Assembly: GCA_035574455.1 (NCBI GenBank)
Contig: DATLYT010000175.1
Location: 1 to 18,322 of the forward strand
Length of the DNA: 18,322 bases
Reading direction: 5' to 3'
Source of the DNA: DATLYT01 sp035574455
GTDB taxonomy: Bacteria; Bacteroidota; Ignavibacteria; UBA10030
Below are positions 8,387 through 15,164 of the stretch, piece by piece. Each line of letters starts with the position of its first letter. The stretch's first letter is position 1. The notes under the pieces were generated by a model, which was not told the origin of the DNA, ran no database searches, and saw nothing but the letters and a program-made list of their open reading frames with translations. The translations under genes and the position numbers were made by a program.

Positions 8387-8770
8387 ATGAACCGAGAACG
8401 TTTGATGTTGTTAGGAATGACCTTGTTACTTTTTCCCGCCATCATGCACAGTCAATCGGACGTAAAGAAGAAAAAAATTTCCTTCGAAAAGGAGGTCTTT
8501 CCGATCATCCGGAGCAATTGTCTGCCGTGCCATCTCGCGGAGAATGAAAACCCAAGCGGCCTGGCATTAGACAATTACGAGACGCTGATGAAGGGCGGCG
8601 AGCACGGTAACACGGTCGTCCCGGGAAAGCCGAAGGAAAGCTATCTGTACCTGAAGTTGCTGCCCAACCCGCCGTTCGGAAAGCAAATGGCGCGCAACAA
8701 GAAGAAACTCTCCGAAGAAGAGATTCAGGTCATCTACGATTGGATTGAACAAGGAGCGAAGAAAGAGTAG
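8387..8770 (+). CDS. exported monohaem c-type cytochrome
   Basis: A 127-aa protein with a signal peptide (residues 1-23, ending MHSQS), CLPCH (C45, C48, H49) in an ISFEKEVFPIIRSNCLPCH context and a candidate distal ligand M101 in GKQMARNKKKL, ending in YDWIEQGAKKE. It belongs to the same PSCyt1-like group as the preceding gene but is shorter and Lys-rich, so a basic electron-transfer surface is plausible. The ATG at 8387 was chosen because AGGG lies 5 nt upstream and a signal peptide follows; an in-frame start at 8333 would overlap the previous gene. It is the last gene of the three-gene unit and probably the soluble shuttle. Confidence 0.87.
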   Translation: MNRERLMLLGMTLLLFPAIMHSQSDVKKKKISFEKEVFPIIRSNCLPCHLAENENPSGLALDNYETLMKGGEHGNTVVPGKPKESYLYLKLLPNPPFGKQMARNKKKLSEEEIQVIYDWIEQGAKKE

Positions 8771-8792
8771 GAGCAGATGTGAGATAGAGACG

Positions 8793-8814
8793 TGGGATCG
8801 AGTTCCCAGTTTTT
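8793..8814 (+). terminator. weak intrinsic terminator candidate
   Basis: TGGGA (8793-8797), a 6-nt loop, TCCCA (8804-8808), then GTTTTT. The 5-bp stem is short. Its position between the convergent cytochrome and pyruvate kinase genes fits the end of the cytochrome transcript. Confidence 0.3.
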
Positions 8815-8905
8815 CGTTTCGAGTTGAAAGAGCCTCGCGCTTTGCAACAGGGTTTCTGAACAGATTCTCTTTCAATACATTTTACTGTCTCCTTTCCACT
8901 ATCAA

Positions 8906-10351
8906 TTATTCCACCTTTTCCACTTTAATCGTATTTGTCGAACCACGCGCGAAGAGCGGAATACCCACCGTTGTGACCACATAGTCTCCTCTCTGCACAA
9001 TCCCGGCGTTCAGCAATTCTTCGTTAATCCGCTTGAGTGCTTTATCCGTATCCTCCGCCTCAACATCCGGCACGATAATGCCATGAACACCCCATACGAG
9101 GTTAAGCCGGCGTAAGATTTTTTCACGGGCGGTCACAGCGATGATACGCGCCTTTGGACGAAACTTTGCGGTATTCATTGCACTAAAACCGGAATGCGTT
9201 ACCGTCACAATGGCCTTCGCGTTGACCTGCTCGGCAATCACACACGCTGCCCGACCGATGGCATCAAACGAAATGTGCTCGGGATTGCTCGGCCGCCTTG
9301 CGATGTCCAGATGGTCTCGATGCTGCTCTTCGGCTTTGCGGATAATCCGGTCCATCGTCTGAACGGCCTCCACCGGAAAAACACCGACGGATGTTTCGCC
9401 GCTGAGCATCACTGCATCGGCGCCGTCCAGTACAGCATTGGCAACGTCGTTCGCCTCCGCGCGTGTCGGGCGGGGATTGCTGATCATCGACTCCAGCATT
9501 TGCGTTGCGACGATGACTGGGACGCCAACCTTGTTGCACTTGCGGACGATCATTTTTTGCACGAGTGGCACATCTTCCGGAGCAAGTTCAACACCGAGGT
9601 CGCCGCGAGCCACCATCAACGCATCGGTTTCCGCAATAATGGAATCAATATTATCGACCGCCTCCGGCTTCTCGATCTTCGCCACAATCGGAACCCTCTT
9701 GCCTTTCTGCACTTCTTTGATAATGACCTCCCGTAGTTGGCGTATGTCGTCCGCCGTCCGCACGAACGACAGCGCCACGTAATCGATGTCGTTCGCCAAA
9801 CCAAACTTCAGGTCTTCGACATCTTTCTCGGTAAACGACGCCACGCTCACTTTCACGCCCGGGAGGTTCATTCCTTTCTTCTCCGCCAAAATGCCTCCGT
9901 TGATGATATCGCACGTCACCTCCTTCTCTGTCTTGGAAGCAACCCGTAGTTTGATTTTACCGTCGTCGAGTAGAATCGTGTCGCCGATGCGCACATCTTG
10001 CGGTAGGCGCTTGTAGGTTGTCGAAACGAGCTTCTCGGTTCCGCGAATATCGTCGATCGTGAACGTCACCTGCTCGCCGGTTTTGAGAATCACGGTCGGT
10101 TCTTCCAGCAAGCCCGTTCGGATTTTCGGCCCGCTCAAGTCTTGAAGGATCGAGATCGGTTCGCCCGTGCGCCGACAGGCCTCACGCACATTCTCGAGCA
10201 CGAGCTTGTGCATCTCGTGAGAGCCGTGGGAGAAATTCAGCCGTACCACATCCATGCCTGCCTCAATCATTTTGACCAGGGTATCCACCGATTGCGAGGC
10301 GGGCCCGATCGTAGCAACAATTTTCGTCCGTGCATAATCCGAGAGTGTCAT
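8906..10351 (-). CDS. pyk: pyruvate kinase
   Basis: It transfers phosphate from phosphoenolpyruvate to ADP, the last step of glycolysis, in the cytoplasm. The 481-aa protein has the usual order: N-terminal barrel part with KIVATIGPAS (10-19) and NFSHGSH (39-45), B domain about 75-170, the barrel continuing with the active-site signature IVAKIEKPEA (221-230) and ARGDLG (247-252), VIVATQMLESM and SNPRPTRAEANDVANAV, and a regulatory C-terminal domain from about 345. Metal ligands E226 and D250 are present. The ATG overlaps the sirtuin stop in an ATGA, with AAGGA 9 nt upstream, so translation is probably coupled to the sirtuin. It is the third gene of the acylase-sirtuin-pyk unit and converges on the cytochrome operon. 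Confidence 0.97.
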   Translation of the reverse strand: MTLSDYARTKIVATIGPASQSVDTLVKMIEAGMDVVRLNFSHGSHEMHKLVLENVREACRRTGEPISILQDLSGPKIRTGLLEEPTVILKTGEQVTFTIDDIRGTEKLVSTTYKRLPQDVRIGDTILLDDGKIKLRVASKTEKEVTCDIINGGILAEKKGMNLPGVKVSVASFTEKDVEDLKFGLANDIDYVALSFVRTADDIRQLREVIIKEVQKGKRVPIVAKIEKPEAVDNIDSIIAETDALMVARGDLGVELAPEDVPLVQKMIVRKCNKVGVPVIVATQMLESMISNPRPTRAEANDVANAVLDGADAVMLSGETSVGVFPVEAVQTMDRIIRKAEEQHRDHLDIARRPSNPEHISFDAIGRAACVIAEQVNAKAIVTVTHSGFSAMNTAKFRPKARIIAVTAREKILRRLNLVWGVHGIIVPDVEAEDTDKALKRINEELLNAGIVQRGDYVVTTVGIPLFARGSTNTIKVEKVE

Positions 10352-11127
10352 GGCGTGTGGTCCTTTACGTGATGAAGCCCGCTCGAACGGCGGAGTCGGG
10401 CAAGTTCTTTAACGAGCGCGGGAAGAATGTCCCCCGCTTTGCCAATCAACGATTCATGAACGCGATGCGAAATCTCCGTCGGTTCCGCATTGATCTCGAC
10501 AACGTAAGCGCCTCGGGTACGGGCTACCTGTGGCAGCGACGCAGCGGGATAGACAACGGCAGAGGTCCCAACGCTGAGAAAAAGCTCGCATCGTTCCGCC
10601 GCGGCAGAAGCTTTTTGAAAAATCTCCACAGGCAGCAGCTCTCCAAACCAGACGACGTCGGGGCGAATCAGACCGCCGCATTTCTCACAGCGAGGGGCTT
10701 TCCGGTCGGCCGTCAATTCCACATCCGCGGCAAACGTGCGGCAATCGATACAATAACTGCGCTCGATGTTGCCATGCAGCTCGAGAACATTCTTACTGCC
10801 TGCCCGCCGGTGAAGGTTGTCCACGTTCTGCGTCACCAGTGTAAAATCGGGAACGATCTGCTCCATCTCCACCAACGCCAGGTGGGCAGGATTGGGTTGC
10901 ACGTTCCTCATCACCTGCTTGCGGTACGTGTACCACTCCCATACAAGCTCCGGATTGCTGATGAAGGCGTCGAAGTTCGCTAACTCCTCCGGCTTGAATT
11001 TCTTCCACAATCCATCCTCGCCGCGAAACGTCGGTACACCGCTTTCCGCCGAAACGCCCGCGCCCGTCAACACACAGACCGACCGTGCATGTTGCAACGC
11101 GGTAAGAAGTTTGTCAGAGAATTTCAT
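10348..11127 (-). CDS. cobB: NAD-dependent protein deacylase, class III-like sirtuin
   Basis: A 259-aa Sir2 enzyme that removes acyl groups from lysines using NAD+. Visible motifs are GAGVSAESG (22-30), PTFRG (32-36), QNVDNLH (100-106), the catalytic H118 in ELHGN, zinc cysteines C126, C129, C147 and C150, and SVGTSAVVYPA in the NAD site. Y66 and R69 in the WYTYRK segment match the Tyr-x-x-Arg pair that binds acidic acyl groups in SIRT5 and CobB, which suggests desuccinylase or deglutarylase activity as well as deacetylation. Its ATG overlaps the acylase stop (ATGA, 11124-11127) and its stop overlaps the pyk start (10348-10351). No Shine-Dalgarno is seen, consistent with coupling. The full zinc module and lack of partner genes argue against a defence-type SIR2. 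Confidence 0.93.
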   Translation of the reverse strand: MKFSDKLLTALQHARSVCVLTGAGVSAESGVPTFRGEDGLWKKFKPEELANFDAFISNPELVWEWYTYRKQVMRNVQPNPAHLALVEMEQIVPDFTLVTQNVDNLHRRAGSKNVLELHGNIERSYCIDCRTFAADVELTADRKAPRCEKCGGLIRPDVVWFGELLPVEIFQKASAAAERCELFLSVGTSAVVYPAASLPQVARTRGAYVVEINAEPTEISHRVHESLIGKAGDILPALVKELARLRRSSGLHHVKDHTP

Positions 11128-13541
11128 CGTGGGGGTTGGAGTACCAAATGATATTTGGCCGTTCGCTCGAAATGTTCTCGATCCATCGGCATGGTGCGGT
11201 ACGCGCCTTCGAGCCAGAGCGTGATTTGATCTTTGTAATGTCGATGGTACACCTGACCGGATTGTCCCGGCGGCGTCACAGCGCGAGTGTTGTTGGGATC
11301 GGCAAGGTCAAAAATCTGCCGCGTCGAGGGTCCGACATGGTTGACGAACGGCTTCGCCAGTCGAAAATCCCCTTTCCAAACCGTCGAGTGCGAGCCGGGA
11401 GTCTGGAATGGCCCAACATTGAAAATCGACCTCAACACCGCCACATCGCCAAACACATGGCCAAACTCGACCTTATGCAGTCTCCCCCAGCGCCATTCCT
11501 TAAGCTCACCGCCAAGCAGTGCCTTCAGATCACTCAATGCCCCCTCAAAACTCTGGCGGATGATATCATCCCGTGTTTCATGCTGAGGAGTGTTGATGTT
11601 ATCAAACCAGGATGATGTTCCCTCCTTCAACAAACGTGTCGTAACGGTCATGGGAATGCTCGCAAGCGTATCGTAGAGAGCCGCCAGTCGCTCGCCCATC
11701 TCGTCGCGGAACGTGTTGCGAACGACGTTGAGAAAGAACGATTGGAACACCGATGTCGCAACGTCTTCTTGTTTCATTCGATAGTCCCAATTCCGCAAGT
11801 ACGTCAGCGCTTCTGCGGTTCCGGCGTTTACGGAATCCTCCTTTTCATACGCCTGAAGAATTAGAGGCACAATTTCCTTCGCGTGCGGCGACTCGACATC
11901 AGCTTGCATCCGCTGGAAATCTTCGACAGAGAATTTTTCTTGTCCCCGTAGCAATTCATTGATTCGCTCAGCTCGCCACGGCGGCTCCCAGTGGTGCGAG
12001 ATATGGTAGGGATATGCGTCAGAGATGATCTTGTTATTGGCAGTTGCGATGAAACCTTCGGGCGGATTCACCAACTCGGGCATGTGTTCAAACGGAACGA
12101 AGCCCTTCCAGTCGAACTCATCCGTCGAGCCCGGATAGGGCAGTGTCGGTCCTTTAGTTCTTCTCAACGGCAGCAGTCCACCCGTTCGATAGCCAATGTT
12201 ACCTTCGACGTCGGCATACACAAAATTCTGAGCGGGCAAGGCGAAATGACGCAGGGCATCCCGAAACTCTTTCCAGTTCCTCGCCTTGTTGATGAGGTAG
12301 AATGCTTTTGCCTCGTTGGAGACCTCGTGGCCTGTCCAGCGCATCGAGATGAGGCTCGTGGCAAACTGCGCCGTTGGCTCAAACCGATTGACGATGGGAC
12401 CGCGGTGCGTGCGGTACACCGTGAGAAATATCGGGTCGCCACCCTTCACAAGAATCGTATCGACCTCACGACTGATCGGCCGCCAGCCGTTGTTGAATCG
12501 GTAGCGGGTCGGATGCTCGAGGGAATCAACTTCCTCAACATAGAAGTCCTCATCATCTACCATAGCATTCGTGACTCCCCATGCGATATTCCGATTGCGG
12601 CCGATGACAACGAAAGGAACGCCGGCAAGAGAAGCGCCAGCGACATCGAGCCCGGGCGCGAGAACATGTAGTTCATACCAGCGCGCAGGAGAGGTCAGAA
12701 TTAGATGGGGATCGTTGGCGAGCATCGGCTTGCCTGTGACCGATTTTGAGCCAGAGACAACCCATGCGTTACTGCCGCCGGAAAAAGCGGGCGCCCCCAG
12801 AAGAGAGCGATACGCCGCATCGGCTTCAAGCAATGGCTCAAGTGCAGCAGCAATTTTCCTTCCACGCAACCTATCAGGGATGATCAGGGGTGCGTCTTCA
12901 TCCCAGTAAGGAAAAATCTCCGCCGCCTTCGCTTCGCCAAACCGTTCAACAAGCTCAGCCAGCAGTACATCCACCCACCGGGCATGGTTCAGTTCCCAGC
13001 CCATGAGCCGCGAAATCAAAATCGTATGCTCCACCTGCCACGGCTCGGGCGCGATATTCAGCACGTCGAACTCAATCGGGTACTTTCCTTTGTGAGATTC
13101 GATAACGGTGTTCACTCCGGCTGCATAGCGTTCCAGTAACTTCCGGCTCTGGGCATCCAGTTGTGCAGAGAGCGTGTGTGCGTGTTTCCACAGGCCGAGC
13201 GTGCGAAACATCCTGTCGATTTTCAGCGCCGGCTCCCCGAGAACTTCCGCCAAGCGTCCCATCCCCGCGCGACGAATCAGTTCCATCTGCCAGAGTCGGT
13301 CTTGCGCATGCACGAACCCCACGGCGAAATAGGCATCCTCTTCCGACGCTGCAACGATGTGGGGCACACCGTACTCATCCCGATACAGGTGCACTTCACC
13401 GCTAATGCCGGCGACCGAAACAGCTCCGTCGGTTTGGGGGAAGGACTTTGTGATCAAGAAATACGCCAGAATTACACCGGCAAGCGCAACGATCGCGACC
13501 GTAATGATGACACCGAGAAGTATTTTAGAGGAGAGTCGCAT
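11124..13541 (-). CDS. penicillin acylase family Ntn hydrolase, membrane-anchored
   Basis: An 805-aa precursor of the penicillin/AHL acylase family, which cleaves amide bonds of acylated substrates in the periplasm after self-processing into two chains. Residues 7-30 are a strongly hydrophobic helix, a signal peptide or anchor. The autocatalytic serine is S257 in GGSNAW, the expected new N-terminus of the large chain. Further family marks are WGVTNAM (321-327), YRTHRGPI (376-383), ATANNK (499-504) and the PWRAERI arginines near 523-526. The start at 13541 gives MRLSSKILL before the helix; upstream codons (from TTG 13571) lie in a hairpin and look untranslated. Substrate could be N-acyl amino acids, acyl-homoserine lactones or envelope amides. 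It heads the operon with the sirtuin and pyk. Confidence 0.92.
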   Translation of the reverse strand: MRLSSKILLGVIITVAIVALAGVILAYFLITKSFPQTDGAVSVAGISGEVHLYRDEYGVPHIVAASEEDAYFAVGFVHAQDRLWQMELIRRAGMGRLAEVLGEPALKIDRMFRTLGLWKHAHTLSAQLDAQSRKLLERYAAGVNTVIESHKGKYPIEFDVLNIAPEPWQVEHTILISRLMGWELNHARWVDVLLAELVERFGEAKAAEIFPYWDEDAPLIIPDRLRGRKIAAALEPLLEADAAYRSLLGAPAFSGGSNAWVVSGSKSVTGKPMLANDPHLILTSPARWYELHVLAPGLDVAGASLAGVPFVVIGRNRNIAWGVTNAMVDDEDFYVEEVDSLEHPTRYRFNNGWRPISREVDTILVKGGDPIFLTVYRTHRGPIVNRFEPTAQFATSLISMRWTGHEVSNEAKAFYLINKARNWKEFRDALRHFALPAQNFVYADVEGNIGYRTGGLLPLRRTKGPTLPYPGSTDEFDWKGFVPFEHMPELVNPPEGFIATANNKIISDAYPYHISHHWEPPWRAERINELLRGQEKFSVEDFQRMQADVESPHAKEIVPLILQAYEKEDSVNAGTAEALTYLRNWDYRMKQEDVATSVFQSFFLNVVRNTFRDEMGERLAALYDTLASIPMTVTTRLLKEGTSSWFDNINTPQHETRDDIIRQSFEGALSDLKALLGGELKEWRWGRLHKVEFGHVFGDVAVLRSIFNVGPFQTPGSHSTVWKGDFRLAKPFVNHVGPSTRQIFDLADPNNTRAVTPPGQSGQVYHRHYKDQITLWLEGAYRTMPMDREHFERTAKYHLVLQPPR

Positions 13542-13556
13542 AGAAGTGCAGAAAGC

Positions 13557-13582
13557 ATCTCGTCCGCACAACAGGACGAGAT
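13557..13582. repeat. perfect 9-bp inverted repeat in the acylase leader
   Basis: ATCTCGTCC (13557-13565), an 8-nt loop and GGACGAGAT (13574-13582). It lies between the predicted transcription start (near 13588) and the acylase ATG at 13541, ending 15 nt before that ATG. No run of T follows it on the minus strand (GCTTTCTG), so a leader stem-loop is more likely than a terminator. Confidence 0.6.
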
Positions 13583-13594
13583 CAGGACGGTGAG

Positions 13595-13623
13595 AATGTA
13601 AAGAAAGTTGAGTGGTGAAGCAA
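13595..13623 (-). promoter_or_regulatory. candidate promoter of the acylase-sirtuin-pyk operon
   Basis: On the minus strand TTGCTT (13618-13623), a 17-nt spacer and TACATT (13595-13600). It begins just after the stop of the plug gene and would give a leader of about 47 nt containing the 9-bp hairpin. Confidence 0.4.
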
Positions 13624-13624
13624 T

Positions 13625-14308
13625 CTATTTGTGCTTCGTGCGGATATCAATCAGGTAACGCGAAAGTTCTGGGCGATAGGTGATGGGAGATTCGGCAGTG
13701 CGCCAGATCAGAACACGATCGATGGTGCGGATGTCGAGTAGGCCCGCCACCCATGATTCGGTGCGGATACCGTTGATGTACAAAACGGGCGGGAGTTGGT
13801 TGGAGAGAATACCCGGCGTCGAATACAGCATTCCAGCGGCCGGAGCGAGACGCACCAGCATCTCCTGGAAATTCGCCGCGCGGCTTGTTTCGATCTGGTC
13901 GGACTTAATGACCGCGTAGGTATTGCGTTCGTCCAAGGATTGGATGCGGTCGAGCTGCTCGGTAATGGCAACCTCCGGCAATTGAATAACGCGCGGTTGC
14001 AATTCGACCAAGAGCATTTGACCCTGTCGCCGCAGCACTCGAATCGGGTAAAACTTCGAGCGATACGCAACGTGGCGGAACTCCAGCAGATAGGTGTCCT
14101 CGGGAAGACGAATCTCAAAATACCCACCGCTATCGGTTGCGGCAATGGCGCGGTCGTTGTTGAGAATAACGTAAACGTCAGGAATCGGCTTCAGCGTCTC
14201 GGCATCCATCACTGTTCCGCCGATGATGGTACGCTCTTGTGCCTTGGCCGCGATTTCTGGCAAGAGGAGCAATAAGAACAGAAGTGGAATCAATCGTGTG
14301 GAGACCAT
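13625..14308 (-). CDS. exported CarboxypepD-regulatory-like plus TonB-plug protein without a barrel
   Basis: A 227-aa protein with a signal peptide (1-24, ending AKAQ), a carboxypeptidase-D regulatory-like beta-sandwich (about 27-105: IIGGTVMDAETLKPIPDVYV, TDSGGYFEIRLPEDTYLLEF, HVAYRS) and a region resembling a TonB-dependent receptor plug (about 120-222: IKSDQIETSRAANFQEML, LPPVLYINGIRTE, IDRVLIWR). In SusC-like receptors a barrel of more than 500 residues would follow; here the protein stops and 83 nt later the acylase gene begins, so there is no broken barrel. It could be a periplasmic partner that gates or carries something to an outer-membrane channel, or a degenerate receptor. A good promoter-like element lies about 18 nt upstream of the ATG. 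Domain calls are likely, function unknown. Confidence 0.75.
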   Translation of the reverse strand: MVSTRLIPLLFLLLLLPEIAAKAQERTIIGGTVMDAETLKPIPDVYVILNNDRAIAATDSGGYFEIRLPEDTYLLEFRHVAYRSKFYPIRVLRRQGQMLLVELQPRVIQLPEVAITEQLDRIQSLDERNTYAVIKSDQIETSRAANFQEMLVRLAPAAGMLYSTPGILSNQLPPVLYINGIRTESWVAGLLDIRTIDRVLIWRTAESPITYRPELSRYLIDIRTKHK

Positions 14309-14325
14309 AACTGTCGACTTTTCGG

Positions 14326-14354
14326 AATGTACGTCCGAGCCGTCAACAAGTCAA
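14326..14354 (-). promoter_or_regulatory. candidate promoter of the plug-protein gene
   Basis: On the minus strand TTGACT (14349-14354), a 17-nt spacer and TACATT (14326-14331), the best -35 match in the window. The predicted leader is only about 11 nt, so the mRNA would be nearly leaderless, consistent with no Shine-Dalgarno before the ATG. Confidence 0.42.
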
Positions 14355-14410
14355 ATCGTTTTTACCTCCATCACAAGTGCCCTAATGCCCTCACATCACT
14401 TGGAGAGAGG

Positions 14411-15103
14411 TTACCACCGTGCAAATTGTGGCACAAAGGAAAACCCAAAGGCAATCGTTGTTAATCCCCGGAAAGAATCGAGTCCGCCGAACGTCAATCC
14501 GATACCCGGAGCATGTTGCAGTTCCACAAATCCATTGAAGACGTGCGAAATTTGCAGATTGAGGCCAGCTAGTCCGTGCGGAGCCAGCGCCATCCCCCAC
14601 CGGCTACTGTAGATACCGCCCAACGCACGTGCACCGATACCGACATAGGGTTGAATCTCCCCTCTCAAAAGATAGTACCGATACTCGGCGCCAAGATAAC
14701 CAACGCCAAGACCCGGCGCAGTACTTGCCGTGTATCCTACTTCCGAGTACACCGAAGATTGACGCACCAATGGAAAACGCGGGTTGATCCCGTTCGTGCC
14801 GTTACTCAATCTCCAGACAAACCCTCCGCTGACGACAAACTTGCCGGCCGCATTCTCGCGCGGGACGTAGCTCACTCCAAAGCCCGGCACCGTAGTCCCT
14901 TCACCGCCTAACACCAGATTGCTGACGCTGAATGCCGGCTCATACGGAGATCGTTTGGCCAGACGCAACGCCTGAAGCGTGTTGGCTTGATTAGGAGGTA
15001 CTCGAGAGATGTTTTGGATTTTTGGGGTGACGTTGAGACAGGTTGGAACCTGCGCGAGCGAGACGGAAGAAATCACTACACAGCAGAAGAGGAGAGTACG
15101 CAT
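14411..15103 (-). CDS. small outer-membrane beta-barrel protein
   Basis: A 230-aa exported protein of no recognised named family. Residues 1-18 form a signal peptide ending SLAQ. The mature part has alternating Gly/aromatic strands such as GKFVVSGGFVWRL, VYSEVGYTAS, GLGVGYLGAEYRYYLL, GEIQPYVGIGARALGG, GLAGLNLQISHVFNGFVELQ and TTIAFGFSFVPQFARW, with a terminal Trp; this fits an 8-10 strand barrel. GGAGG (15109-15113) 5 nt upstream fixes the ATG at 15103 over an in-frame GTG at 15115. It lies 61 nt after the PorV/FadL-like gene on the same strand, so it may share that transcript. It could be a structural or adhesin-like barrel; no substrate can be inferred. Confidence 0.75.
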   Translation of the reverse strand: MRTLLFCCVVISSVSLAQVPTCLNVTPKIQNISRVPPNQANTLQALRLAKRSPYEPAFSVSNLVLGGEGTTVPGFGVSYVPRENAAGKFVVSGGFVWRLSNGTNGINPRFPLVRQSSVYSEVGYTASTAPGLGVGYLGAEYRYYLLRGEIQPYVGIGARALGGIYSSRWGMALAPHGLAGLNLQISHVFNGFVELQHAPGIGLTFGGLDSFRGLTTIAFGFSFVPQFARW

Positions 15104-15164
15104 CAGAACCTCCACGGGTTGGTTAGCGTGGGATCTTCTCTCTGAAATTATCGTTCATCACATC

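Noticed and set aside
10348..11127. SIR2 gene as part of an antiviral defence system
   Set aside because: It has the complete deacylase zinc module and catalytic histidine at normal length, and no Argonaute, HerA, Thoeris or similar partner is present.
14374..14402. CAAGTG/CACTTG inverted repeat after the small barrel gene
   Set aside because: The stem is only 6 bp with a 17-nt loop and no T-run on the relevant strand, so it does not support a terminator call.
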